NCBI GenBank assembly: GCA_963745765.1
Contig: CAVUYQ010000024.1
Span: 1-64,000, forward strand
Source: Ww85 sp963745765
Lineage (GTDB): Bacteria; Desulfobacterota; Desulfobulbia; Desulfobulbales; Desulfocapsaceae
Length of the DNA: 64,000 bases
Reading direction: 5' to 3'
The notes under the pieces are model-generated. The model was given only the letters and a program-made list of their open reading frames with translations. It was not told the origin of the DNA and did not search any database. A program made the translations under genes and the position numbers. This document shows positions 19,312 through 28,813 of the stretch, one piece after another (positions within the stretch are counted from its first letter, which is position 1; each line of letters begins with the position of its first letter).

Positions 19312-19778
19312 GCTTTCAGGTCGCTGAATGCCAGTTTAAAATGACATTTCTCGCCCACGTCAATAGTCGTCGGCCGGGCCGGACTTCCGGTGAGTTCCGC
19401 CATGATGCCGGCCAGATAATAATGAAACATCTGACAGATGGGCCCATCGAGATCAAGATTTCTTTCAAGACAAACAGCGTGTATGGGACAGTGATCGATA
19501 CTGATCAGGGCCTCTTTGTCGTCAAAATTCCCATTGATATCAAATCCTTCAGAGAATACCCGGATCATCTCGCTCAAGGCCGTGCCTCCATCGGGTTCGT
19601 CAAGATAGATCGGCATGTTCTGTGCCATCTTCCGACCGGCGGCAACGGCGAGCGACGGTGTCGATTTGCCGACAAAAACCCCGATGGTATCGACAAACAT
19701 ATCTAGCAAAAATGAGACCTCGACAAAGGCCTTGTTGTGATCTTCCATACTTTGCGTCAGTTCAATGCTCTCGATCAT
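19308..19778 (-). CDS. V4R-like small-molecule-binding protein B, hydrogenase operon
   Basis: 156 residues with no membrane segment. The C-terminal half (HCPIHAVC, then GPICQMFHYYLAGIMAELTG and VGEKCHFKLAF) resembles V4R/4-vinyl-reductase-type domains, with cysteines placed as in that family. The N-terminal helix (FLLDMFVDTIGVFVGKSTPSLAVAAGRKMA) is clearly related to the protein at 22407-22910 (AALSAGIEPILGRGANSMTMSAGRKLG). Both ends overlap neighbours by 4 nt, so it is tightly translationally coupled. Function is unknown; a role in hydrogenase assembly or regulation follows from position only. Confidence 0.6.
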   Translation of the reverse strand: MIESIELTQSMEDHNKAFVEVSFLLDMFVDTIGVFVGKSTPSLAVAAGRKMAQNMPIYLDEPDGGTALSEMIRVFSEGFDINGNFDDKEALISIDHCPIHAVCLERNLDLDGPICQMFHYYLAGIMAELTGSPARPTTIDVGEKCHFKLAFSDLKA

Positions 19779-20026
19779 AGAAATTTCTCCATGCGGCGGC
19801 TGAAGTAGAGATTGCGGTAAAAGTTTTTCACCACGTGATGTCCATTATGGGAAATAGCCCCGGATGGACAGATAAAGCCGCAGCTCAGGCAGCCGATACA
19901 ATCGTCGACCGTTTGGATCACCGCTTTCCGGGTATTTTCATCAAACCCGAGGACATCGGTCGGGCAGATGTCGACACAGAACCTGCAGCCGCGACACGCC
20001 TTGTCACGAATTTCCATTTGCAGCAT
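19775..20026 (-). CDS. 2x[4Fe-4S] ferredoxin, hydrogenase partner
   Basis: 83 residues with two classical cluster motifs, CRGCRFCVDICP and CIGCLSCGFICP, and a basic aromatic C-terminus (VVKNFYRNLYFSRRMEK). It lies 2 bp after the large-subunit stop and overlaps the next start by 4 nt, so it is almost certainly the electron acceptor/donor for the hydrogenase. The basic tail could dock it to a larger partner or to the membrane surface. No NAD- or F420-binding diaphorase subunit accompanies it. Confidence 0.85.
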   Translation of the reverse strand: MLQMEIRDKACRGCRFCVDICPTDVLGFDENTRKAVIQTVDDCIGCLSCGFICPSGAISHNGHHVVKNFYRNLYFSRRMEKFL

Positions 20027-20028
20027 GA

Positions 20029-21444
20029 TCAGCCCCTCCTTACTCTGCGAATAATCTCACCGTTCACGGTGATCTCGACTTCGAGTTCCATCCTGCCTAC
20101 CGCATGGGTGGAACAGGCCAGACACGGATCATAACAGCGGACAAGGAACTCGAGGCCGTTGAGCATTTTCTCATCATCGCCACCGGCAAGCAGGTTGACG
20201 GCACCCTCTTTGAGGGTCTTATTAATCGCCGCCGTGTTCTGCTGGGTGGCAACAATCATATTGGCCGCGCGGATAATACCTTCCTGATCAATTTTATAGT
20301 CGTGGATCAATACACCGCGCGGGGCCTCAATATGAGCGATGCCCCTGCTGCCATTGATGTTTGCCGGAACACGCGCGTCGCCTCGCAAGGCCGGATTATG
20401 CACGATTTCGTTAGCCTTTTCACACACATAGACGAGCTCAACCAGTTTGCAGTACATCTGCAGAACGGCATTATGACACGGCCGCCCGAAACGGCTGCGA
20501 AATTCCTCAAACTCTTTCTGGGCAAGTGGTGTCTCCATGGAGTCTGCGACATTCATGCGCGCCAGGGTGCTGACCCGGTAGAGGTGTTCCTCATTGTCAA
20601 TGTTCAGGTAAACCTCTTTGGCGTAGGAGCGCCTGACCGCCCGTTCGACCAGGTAGTTGGCATAATCGACGGCTTCAAATTCAGCCCTGATCACACCGTT
20701 TTCGTCCATGGCACGTAAATCACCGTCATAGACGTTCAATTTGCCGCCGTTCACCGTACCAAGGTACCAGCTTGGTATATTGAGCTTATCGAGCAGCACC
20801 GGGTTTTCATCGAGCAGTTTGAGCAGCAACTCCTTGGTTACCGGTACCAGTTCACAGGCCAGAGCAAGCGCTTCGGCGGTGATTTCCTTGACCCGCTCAT
20901 ACTGGGCGTCACTGAGCTTTGCAGTTGTTCCTCCGGCAATCGCCGTGACAGGATGAATCCCCCGGCCGCCGACCACTTCATTGAGCTTCTGGCCAAGCGA
21001 ACGCAAACGCAGGGCTTTTTTTGTCAGGTCAGGGTTGGCATCCACCATGCCGACAATATTCTGGGTCGCGGCTGCCCCCTGAAGCCCAAAAACGAGATCC
21101 GGGCCGGCAAGCACAAAAAGAGACAGGCAATGAGAGTGGATCATGTGCCCCATGTACATAAGCTCACGCATCAATCTACCGCCCGGCGGCGGTTCAACAC
21201 CTGCCGCGTTGTCGAGCGCCTTGGCCGAAACCAGATGATGGGCCGTCGGACAGACTCCGCAGATGCGGGCGGTAATCTGCGGCATAGTATGTGCTTCCAT
21301 GCCGACCAGAATCCTCTCAAAACCCCGTAATTCGTTAACGATAAAATAAGCCTCATCCACGCCGCCGGCTTCATTGCACTCCAGGAGAATTCGTGCATGA
21401 CCCTCTATCCTGGTGACGGGATCAATAGTAATTGTCTTAGCCAT
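20029..21444 (-). CDS. [NiFe] hydrogenase large subunit, group 3-like
   Basis: 471 residues from ATG 21444, chosen because the family start MAKTITIDPVTRIEGHAR follows AGGA; an in-frame TTG/ATG further upstream is inside the small-subunit end. The nickel ligands lie in the L1 motif RICGVCPTAHH (Cys62, Cys65) and the L2 motif DPCLACSTH (Cys441, Cys444). Cleavage after His447 would release a 24-residue tail (AVGRMELEV...). There is no Tat signal on the small subunit, so the enzyme is cytoplasmic. The L2 form and the small-subunit type are closest to group 3 (Mvh/Hox-like) by my reading; a phylogeny is needed to place it. Confidence 0.9.
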   Translation of the reverse strand: MAKTITIDPVTRIEGHARILLECNEAGGVDEAYFIVNELRGFERILVGMEAHTMPQITARICGVCPTAHHLVSAKALDNAAGVEPPPGGRLMRELMYMGHMIHSHCLSLFVLAGPDLVFGLQGAAATQNIVGMVDANPDLTKKALRLRSLGQKLNEVVGGRGIHPVTAIAGGTTAKLSDAQYERVKEITAEALALACELVPVTKELLLKLLDENPVLLDKLNIPSWYLGTVNGGKLNVYDGDLRAMDENGVIRAEFEAVDYANYLVERAVRRSYAKEVYLNIDNEEHLYRVSTLARMNVADSMETPLAQKEFEEFRSRFGRPCHNAVLQMYCKLVELVYVCEKANEIVHNPALRGDARVPANINGSRGIAHIEAPRGVLIHDYKIDQEGIIRAANMIVATQQNTAAINKTLKEGAVNLLAGGDDEKMLNGLEFLVRCYDPCLACSTHAVGRMELEVEITVNGEIIRRVRRG

Positions 21445-22379
21445 TTGTTCCTGCCTCCACATCAGCAATCCATTTTTTGATCAAAAAGGTCGGTTTGCTG
21501 CCGATCATTTTTGTGGCCATCGCATAGGCATACTGGGTTTTCGCCGTCCGCTCCATATAGGCGATTATCGTCTCCCGTTCAATTGCCGTCAGACGGGACA
21601 TTCTGTCAGCGACCTCGGTACGTATATCGAGATAGGGTTCCGTCAGAATCTGCATGGTTGGCCCGGCACATCCGGTACAGGCCACGCCATGGTTCGGACA
21701 GGGAGCCAGACAGCGGTCGAGGGTGACGGAACCGAGACAAATATGCCCCTGGCTCAGAAAACAAAAACGCTCATCCGGTACACTGTTGTAAATATTTTTT
21801 ATTTCTTTGGCATCACCCTTTATCATCTGCCGGTTGCAGCGTCCGCAGACAGAATCCTGCGTCGCCCGCGGCTTACGCTGTTCGATCAATGAGGAAAGAG
21901 CCTCGAAAATATAATGGGCGTGAGGCGGACAGCCCGGGAGATAGAGATCGACATCGATCACCTCGTCAATGGGGGTTACCAGTTTGGCAAGCTCACTCAC
22001 TTCAGTATCAGGGATCGTATCGGTTATCGTCGTCGGGCTCTGCCGGTAGACATGATCCATGATCTCCTCGCGGGAATGGGCAAGGCCGGCCCCATGCAGG
22101 CCGCCATATACCGCGCAGGTTCCAAAGGCAATAATGGTCTTGCATTTTGCCCTCATTTCCTCTGGCTGCATGACGGTCGTGCTCTGTTCGTATCGATCCG
22201 GTCAAAATGCCGATATCCGCTTCAGGATAATCCTTGATGTCAGTCAGCACCGGGCAATGCTGGATCACAACCGATTCCAGGACGTCCAGAATCTTCTCGT
22301 GCAGATCAACAATAGCCACATGGCAACCGCCGCAATCGCAGAGCCAGTCGGTATTGAGCCGTATTTTTTCTCCACTCAT
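21437..22379 (-). CDS. [NiFe] hydrogenase small subunit (one frameshift)
   Basis: Joined frames give about 314 residues, the length of MvhG-type rather than short HoxY-type subunits. The proximal-cluster region begins WLCDCGGCHVAIVDLHEKIL and continues with ADIGILTGSIRTEHD; after one inserted base near 22175 the frame resumes at MQPEEMRAKCKTIIAFGTCAVYGG and LPGCPPHAHYIFEAL. The C-terminal part has further cysteines (CGRCNRQM, CFLSQGHICLG, CLAPCPNHGVACTGCAGP) for medial and distal clusters. It overlaps the large-subunit start by 8 nt. No twin-arginine signal is seen, so the enzyme is cytosolic. Confidence 0.85.
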
Positions 22380-22406
22380 TATGCGTACCCCTTCCAGTTA
22401 CCTGTT

Positions 22407-22910
22407 TCAGACTGCAACAGTCAGGACCTTCAAACAGGCATTTTCACCCGCATGCTTGATGTCCAGCCTTGCTTTTTTATCCATGATGTTTTCTAAAGCA
22501 CCGGCAAAAAAACCATACATCATATTGCACAAAGACCCTTTTTGCGGGTGCCCGAATCTGAAAAGAGACTGTCGTATCATGCAGTCCCTGAAGATAATCA
22601 GCAACTGACGTTCTCCCTGCTCATTAAAAGTAATGAGTTCAGCCTGGTTTTTCGGTTTGAACGGCTCGAAACACCAGAGGCAGTGGTTTTCTTCAAGCAC
22701 ACGACGAACTTCGTCAACGGCGGCCAACAGATCATCTGTTTTTGCCGCACGCTCGGAAAATTTCCTTCCAAGCTTGCGGCCGGCAGACATAGTCATACTG
22801 TTTGCCCCCCTGCCAAGAATCGGTTCAATTCCGGCGGAAAGGGCCGCCATGAAATTCATCGTCTCCTGCAGCGTTCTCCTTTTCTTGCGAATTTCACGAA
22901 TATCTTCCAC
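22407..22910 (-). CDS. V4R-like small-molecule-binding protein A, hydrogenase operon
   Basis: About 168 residues from GTG 22910, chosen because GGAGG lies upstream at workable spacing; longer in-frame readings upstream have no site. The protein has AALSAGIEPILGRGANSMTMSAGRKLG near the N-terminus, a central CLWCFEPF, and a C-terminal GSLCNMMYGFFAGALENIM followed by HAGENACLKVL. It is a paralogue of the protein at 19308-19778. It is the first gene of the hydrogenase operon, 27 bp before the small subunit. Whether it binds a ligand, a metal or the hydrogenase is unknown. Confidence 0.6.
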   Translation of the reverse strand: MEDIREIRKKRRTLQETMNFMAALSAGIEPILGRGANSMTMSAGRKLGRKFSERAAKTDDLLAAVDEVRRVLEENHCLWCFEPFKPKNQAELITFNEQGERQLLIIFRDCMIRQSLFRFGHPQKGSLCNMMYGFFAGALENIMDKKARLDIKHAGENACLKVLTVAV

Positions 22911-23642
22911 GTACTCTCCTCCACTCAACGTAGTTTGCCCGGGATATCCATCTCTGGACAGCAGAGCGCCTGGCATCTTATACCATTTAAAGGCGCGGTG
23001 CGAATACCACAAACTTCCCACGGCGCCCCAGCCCAAAAAGCAGTATAAGAAGGATTCTCAACGACATTGTATCTTATCACAAAAAAAAGCTGATTCCCAA
23101 GAATCATTTACGGGAAAGCCTTAAAATACGGGATTTTCCCGAAGTACCCCCTGCTCCCGGAACAATCCCCGGAACAGTGGGCCGTCCATCATGAAACGAA
23201 TAACAAGTGTCCTCTATAAAAGTTACTGGCTCATCGACCGCGACACCACTTCCGGGTCCACTATTCGTTTCGCCGTCCGCAACTCTTGACGGCAACCGCA
23301 TATTTTTCATATCCTTTAAAGATAATTTTTCACGTTTTTACAATGCCTGACATATTTTAAAGGAAAATATATTTCTACGATAGTATGGTGAAACCGTTGC
23401 TGCAGGTGCAAACAACAAGGTATTACGGGGAAATTGTGGCGCTTACAACAATCCCGTGACTTTACATGGATAAACAAGAGCCGAGTAAAGACGGCGTATG
23501 AACCTGTTTTTCTCTATTGCCGGATTGTTGTTCTTCCGCCTGTTCCCTTGCGACTGTCGGGGGGAGCTGATTTAAGCACATAAGAGTATATGGAATCGAA
23601 GATATACCTATTATTTTCCTCGTTGGAAGAACGCACTCCATC
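22911..23642. other. Gene-free stretch with one inverted repeat
   Basis: No supported gene. A 10-bp perfect inverted repeat, GAAACGAATA (23193-23202) and TATTCGTTTC (23262-23271), is the only structure noted. The stretch must contain the hydrogenase operon promoter on the minus strand and the promoter of the large PHP-like/membrane gene on the plus strand, but I could not identify convincing -35/-10 or -24/-12 elements. Confidence 0.4.
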
Positions 23643-26600
23643 ATGATAAAGAAACCTTCCTCAATCTTTTTTGATACCTTCGATTACGAACTCCTGCGTA
23701 TCGTCAACGACGTCCTTGACCGCGGCGACAAATCCCGGGTCCTGCGCTCGCTCCTTGATGACTACATGCACCCGCAGGGCATAAAGGAGATGGCGGCTCC
23801 ACGAGGCCTTCGCATCGCCTATGCCGTTGCCAGCCTTCTCGGTTCGTTTGAAAAAGGCAACGCGACAGATCGAATCAGGGCCCTGCGTTCCCTGCGTGAT
23901 GAGATTTTTCTCTCCTCCGCCACCTTCCTCCCCAAAAATACAGCACGAGTCCTTCTGCAAATCATGAAGGAACTGATTCGCTGTAAAGACAACACATTGC
24001 GGCAACTCAAACTGGCCCATGATTTCCGCATGGTTTCCACGGGTAATCCACGATTCGTGCGGGCAGAACTGGACAACTATCATCTGCTTGAAATGCCCGA
24101 AGAATGGAACCAGTACGCCTTTGACGATCATGTCCACGACGCCAACACCAAGGGCAGAAAATCACCGACCCATTTGATAATGGACGCCTGGATCAAGGGC
24201 ATACGGCACCTGACGGTGGTATATTACAACTTCGTCAGCCCGGAAGTTGTCGAGGAACTCCTTGAGGCAAGTGAGATACTTGATGTTAAGGTTCAAGTCG
24301 GCATTGAGCTGCTATCGTGTTTTCGTGACAAGTATGCCCGCTTTACCTGGATACCGCTCGGATTCAATGACAACCGCAACTTCCTGGAATTTCTCCATGA
24401 GAAAGGGGTTAAAAAACTCATGGATCAGGGACGGGAAGTATCCCGCTATCAACAGAAATATGTGTTCGATGTACTGGATGTCTTTAACAGCAGACATCGA
24501 CACAGTCTCAACGACGACCTGAACATATCAATGGGTCCACTGCGGCGGGAAGATTTCCTCCTTTTTGTCGGAACCGGGCAACCCTCGATTCTCCATCTCG
24601 GCAGTTTTATTCATAACACCATTTTCAACCTTATCCGGGAAGGGCAGCCATCCCTGCTCGAACAACAGGAAGGGACAAGCAGAGATAACCGCGCCGCCGG
24701 TAACCCGGCAATTTGAGAAACTCAAAGCAATAAGTGTCGAAACCATCATAGATCGTTTTCTGCTGCCGGCCAGGAATCCGGAAGTCCATGATCCGACCCA
24801 TCCCCAGGATTCCGCCTCTCTCCCGAAAACGCTCAAACTCAGTCCAAGAGAAACACTGAGCAAGGTTCTGTCCCTTCATTCAAGTTCAACCTTTACCCTC
24901 AATCTCTCCAACCTGTCAGTGCAGGATACCCTGGAATTACTCTATAACTGCGCAGGCATGATCACCCACATCGAGTCCTATAATTTAAAGGACGCAGCAC
25001 ACGGCATGTCAACCGACGGGACATCCGGCAATGCATACGGTGGTGAGGCTGTCGCCCTGAAAAGTCCGGAGCGGCACTACAGCCTCATAAGCGATCTTCA
25101 GAAAGCGCTTACGGATGATAATGTTATCAGTCTCAAGAGAGCAATCAGGGCCATCATCTGGGATTTTGAAGAACAGCGGCTGGGAATGAAAAATCTCCTT
25201 GAATGTATCCCCGCCGAAAAACCCGGAAAAGTTAAACTTGAACATGAATACCTCGGGATGCTGGAGAGAAAAGAACTGTTGATGGATATTCTCCATAATC
25301 TTGAAAAATTTCACACCTATTATAAAAAACGTACCCTTGGTTCACATATCGGCTCGGGGTCGACCGGACGGGCCGAGCACCAGCACGGTATGGGTCTGAT
25401 CGTCATCAACACCCTTACTGCCAGTGCCAGAAGATCGGTACGGGAGGCCATATCCCAAAACAAAAGGAGTCTCATTCCCGTCACCGCCCTGCTAACCAAG
25501 CACACTCATTGCCGTCGCAATGAGATCGCCCCGGTAAAACGGAACAACCGGATTTCCGGCAGAACGCCCTTCTTCAGAAGACCTGCAGACCGTGAGTGGG
25601 AAGATTGGAGTCTTGACGAGTTAGTTGTCACTCCGCAAGCGGCGGGAAACATTGTCACGCTTGGCGGATTAGGGCACAATGGCGAATATGAGAGACTGTT
25701 CAGCAAAACAAGCAAAAAGGAAAAGTTGGAGCATCCCTGGAAATACCTGAATACCAACCTGAAAAACAGTCTCAAGGTCATTATCGGCCTCATTCCGGCG
25801 TTTCTGACCTTCAGCCTGACCAAGGACTGGTGGCTGCTCGCCTATTTCGGTGCCTTCATCTGGTTTGCTATTACCGGTTCGCGAAATATCATTCAGTCGG
25901 TACTGGGGGGGGGCGGTCTCAGGCGTTCCCCACTGCTGCCGTGGAACTCTCTGGTCAGCTGGAGCCGCATTGCCGATTCGCTGCTCTATACCGGTTTTTC
26001 CGTACCACTCCTTGACTACCTCGTCAAAACGATCCTGCTGGACCGGGCTTTTGGCATAACCACCGCTACCGACCCTGTGCTACTTTATTCGTTCATGGGT
26101 ATTGCAAACGGCATCTACATCTCCAGCCATAATATTTTCCGCGGCCTGCCCAAAGCTGCAGCAACCGGAAATTTTTTCAGGTCTATCCTGGCAATTCCTC
26201 TCGCCGTTTTTTTAAACACGCTGATAGGATCGTTACTGATGTTCGGCGGGAGTGTTGATGCAACAGGAATACTGCAGAAATGGGCTGCCATCATCTCCAA
26301 GTTCGCCTCTGATTGTGTCGCCGCCGTCATTGAAGGACTGGCCGACAGGCAAACAAATATCCATGCCCGTCTTGCAGCATATCGAACAAAGATTTCACAA
26401 CTATTTGCTGTTTTCTCCCGGCTTGACCTGCTCTTTCCCGAGGAGGACGTGCTCGATATCCTGCAGTCACCCAAGATGATTATGGAAACCCTGAACTACG
26501 AGGCCAAGGAGCAGGAGAAACTGATTATCGTCAATGCGCTTGATTTGATGTACTTCTGGATGTATCAGCCGCGAGCCCGCAAGGCCTTGAAGCTGATCTT

Positions 26601-26802
26601 TCATGACATGACGCGGGAAGAGTGGTTGATATTCTATCGTTCACAGCTGGTACTCAAACGTCACCGTGAAATCAGCCAGTTTTTTGTCGACGGGCTGGTA
26701 GGGAAAAATTTCAGCAAAGCCCTCTCCTTTTATCTCGACCGTTCCGAGCAGTACCTCCTTGATATGGAACTATTTGGTTTGACGAAGAAATGGTCTTTAT
26801 AG
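23643..26802 (+). CDS. Large uncharacterised protein: PHP-like N-terminal half, membrane C-terminal half (one frameshift)
   Basis: Joined frames give about 1,050 residues. Residues 1-150 are helical. From about 155 the segment AFDDHVHDANTKGRKSPTHLIMDAWIKGIRHLTVV followed near 220 by VGIELLSCF looks like a PHP/amidohydrolase-type metal site (His-x-His, then strand-Glu). After a frame change near 24700 come helical regions, a Gly/Arg-rich segment (GSHIGSGSTGRAEHQHG) and four or five membrane helices around 25760-26260 (VIIGLIPAFLTFSL, WWLLAYFGAFIWFAIT, ILAIPLAVFLNTLIGSLLMFGG). The C-terminal 180 residues are cytosolic-looking helices. I cannot name a family. The gene stands alone, with a strong start at 23643. 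Confidence 0.65.
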
Positions 26803-26888
26803 TGCCGGGCATGTTCGGCGTTCCCGCTCTTCCCGTCCGGCAAAAAAACTTTGCCATACAGCAGGTTTGCGTTTACGGCTCTTCAAAA

Positions 26889-27043
26889 GGTTAACCAGTG
26901 TCTGTCCAGGAATGAGTCATTTTGATCTAAATCGAGGCGCTTGATGAATTTAACCGCAGACATATGGTTAATATTCCGAGGATTAAATTCTGAAAGCAAC
27001 GAAGAGTTAGGGGAAAAGGGCCATTTATGGACAGACACTAACC
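26889..27043. mobile_element. MITE-like element A with 11-bp terminal inverted repeats
   Basis: The ends GTGTCTGTCCA (26899-26909) and TGGACAGACAC (27028-27038) are perfect inverted repeats, flanked by GGTTA and TAACC. The core (about 26925-27020) contains CATATGGTTAATATTCCGAG and is about 70% identical by eye to the core of element B (34740-34883). There is no coding capacity. It is a non-autonomous or REP-like dispersed element between two unrelated genes. Confidence 0.6.
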
Positions 27044-27087
27044 AGGATATTTCACAACCCTCGCTTCACTGACAAGAAACAGTCTGT

Positions 27088-27528
27088 TTATAACGGGAGT
27101 CGAACAGAAGAGTATAATACGGAGATAAATTTATCATCATCCGTATCCAGCCCAACGAATTCAATACCAAAAGAAATTGAATTTTCCTGGTGCGTAATGT
27201 TCCTAATTCTTCCTTTAGATATAAACCTCTTAGGCCCAAGAGCAAATCCAACTTTTATAAGCTCATTATCATTTAATTCAGCTTTTTTGGTTTTGAGACG
27301 CATGCCGCCTTGAGAAAGATCGAGCAAGTATGCAGTAAGCTGATCCTTACCGGTAGTCACTCTGACAGGAATTCTGGAGCTCTTTAACGAAAACAATAGT
27401 GAGAGCTCTTCTGCTGTCATACGAGAATAAGCCCTCTGGCCAAATTGCTCGTCAGCTTCATACTCCCAGTCTACTTCTAATTTCTCCAATGAAGGGATAT
27501 CATCCCAACTTCGTTTTTCTTCGCCCAT
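27088..27528 (-). CDS. PilZ-domain protein
   Basis: 146 residues from ATG 27528 (GAGG nearby). An acidic N-terminus (MGEEKRSWDDIPSLEKLEVDW) is followed by a PilZ-like barrel with RIPVRVTTGKDQLTAYLLDLSQGGMRLKT, which contains the D-x-S-x-x-G motif, and GRIRNITHQENSISFGIEFVGLD. The classical RxxxR c-di-GMP motif ahead of the barrel is not clear (SSRIPVRV is the nearest match), so binding may be weak or lost. It is cytosolic and single-gene. Confidence 0.65.
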   Translation of the reverse strand: MGEEKRSWDDIPSLEKLEVDWEYEADEQFGQRAYSRMTAEELSLLFSLKSSRIPVRVTTGKDQLTAYLLDLSQGGMRLKTKKAELNDNELIKVGFALGPKRFISKGRIRNITHQENSISFGIEFVGLDTDDDKFISVLYSSVRLPL

Positions 27529-27641
27529 GGTACCCTCGCAAGAATTTACAACTATATGATATGATGGGACTGTAATGGTGGCAGCATAATTAAATCCGTC
27601 CACATTTCCTGAAACATGATCATCGATACATGACTGGATGA

Positions 27642-27668
27642 TAGAGTTACGTATACTGTCCCAGAAGT
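27642..27668 (+). repeat. Dispersed repeat copy 1
   Basis: The sequence TAGAGTTACGTATACTGTCC recurs, with one to three changes, at 28179-28207, 34935-34963 and, inverted, at 34722-34740. The four copies lie in or next to intergenic regions, and 34722/34935 bracket element B as an inverted pair. It looks like a REP-type repeat. Confidence 0.55.
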
Positions 27669-27890
27669 ACCTGTATCATGATTGAAGAGCTAATAAATAT
27701 AATTCATAATCTCGAAGTGTCAAAGCTATGAGTACTTCCGGAACCTTATAAACCACACATGTTGCCTCGCATATTTGCATTATGCATACCAGAAACAGAA
27801 ATCAGGAAATATTGTTCTTATCATTTAAAATCAGATAGTTACTAGGCAGGTCTTTCCAGGAAGTAAACATTGAAAAAAAGGAGGTACACT

Positions 27891-27920
27891 ATGGCAAACA
27901 TGAACGGCTGCAGCGACTGA
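27891..27920 (+). other. Nine-residue micro-ORF behind a strong ribosome-binding site
   Basis: AAGGAGGTACACT precedes ATG 27891, which opens the frame MANMNGCSD and a stop. AAGGAGG at this spacing is as good a translation start as any in the window, yet there is no larger gene in any frame just downstream. It could be a leader peptide, a degraded gene start or a tiny peptide with one cysteine. Confidence 0.3.
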
Positions 27921-28178
27921 CCTGAGGAACCGGATTCTGCATTTTAAAGCTCAGCTATTTTCTTGAAATCCTGTTTGCTCCACTCAACCAGCCTATCCAA
28001 AAGCAGCCTTCATCGACTCAGATAAGCATTCCTTTTTTCAATGGTTGTTCATAATAGTAAACATTGCAAACTAATGTGTGTGGTCTGCTTGGAGGAGTTG
28101 AAACGGCAGGCGGCAGTTGCGGTAAGATCTACTATCGACAGGAGGTAAGAATTTCACGCAAGATACAAGTCAGGAAGA

Positions 28179-28207
28179 TAGAGTTAAGTATGCTGTCCCC
28201 GGAATGT
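28179..28207 (+). repeat. Dispersed repeat copy 2, overlapping a gene start
   Basis: TAGAGTTAAGTATGCTGTCC, followed by CCGGAATGT, matches copy 1. The ATG within it (28190) is the likely start of the PAS protein, whose first residues MLSPEC are therefore encoded by repeat sequence. This suggests that the repeat inserted at, or provides, the 5' end of that gene. Confidence 0.5.
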
Positions 28208-28813
28208 CCCACTGATTTGAGAAAAGCGGGAGATGCCCTGAAAAAAAGCACTATCAGGCAGGAGAAGATGATAGCCAATATCGGTGATGTAATCGTTATC
28301 ATCGACCAGCATGAAATCAACAGGTACCAGAGCCCGAACATTGAAAATTGGTTCGGCTGGAAGCCGGAAGAAGTGGTTGGCTTTGCACTATTGGACAATG
28401 TCCATGGTGATGACAGGGACGCAGCTGCCAAATTCCTGAATACCCTGTTCAGTGAACCCGACACGACCGGTAAAATGGAATTGAGATACCACTGTAAGGA
28501 CAACAGCTATAAATGGATCGAATTCACCGGGATCAACCTTTTAAGTGATCCGGATATCTCTGGAATTATTGGTAATTATCGTGACATAACCGAACGTAAA
28601 AAGATAGAGAAGGAACTGGGAAGATACCATGACAATCTGGAGGAAATGGTCCAGGAGCGGACCAGGGACCTGCAGAAATTAATCAACACCATGTCGGGCC
28701 GCGAGGTGCGCATGCCTGAACTGAAACAGACAATCAAAAAACTGCGGGCCCAGCTTGAAAATGCCGGCATGACCCCCGCAGCCGATGACCCGCTGAAACA
28801 ATCAGACAAATAA
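28190..28813 (+). CDS. PAS-domain signalling protein without output domain
   Basis: 207 residues from ATG 28190; the frame is open further upstream to 28064 but that part has no domain. A single PAS domain (about residues 30-135: IANIGDVIVIIDQHEINRYQSPNIENWFGWKPEEVVG through NYRDITERKKIEKELGRY, the PAC end) is followed by a coiled coil (about 135-190) containing MSGREVRMPELKQTIKKL. Histidine kinases of this group carry that linker after PAS, but no H-box or ATPase follows, so this is a stand-alone sensor or a truncated kinase. It is soluble. No ligand can be inferred. Confidence 0.75.
   Translation: MLSPECPTDLRKAGDALKKSTIRQEKMIANIGDVIVIIDQHEINRYQSPNIENWFGWKPEEVVGFALLDNVHGDDRDAAAKFLNTLFSEPDTTGKMELRYHCKDNSYKWIEFTGINLLSDPDISGIIGNYRDITERKKIEKELGRYHDNLEEMVQERTRDLQKLINTMSGREVRMPELKQTIKKLRAQLENAGMTPAADDPLKQSDK

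Larger units (their letters stand above)
27529..28178. other. 650-bp intergenic stretch with a dispersed repeat and a micro-ORF
   Basis: No gene of normal size is supported. The stretch contains a copy of the dispersed repeat GAGTTACGTATACTGTCCC (27645-27663) and, at 27891-27920, a 9-residue frame behind a very strong ribosome-binding site. Both are listed separately. Confidence 0.4.

Noticed and set aside
23104..23310. 68-codon minus-strand frame before the PHP-like gene
   Set aside because: No start site, low-complexity Gly/Pro content and no domain; overlaps an inverted repeat.
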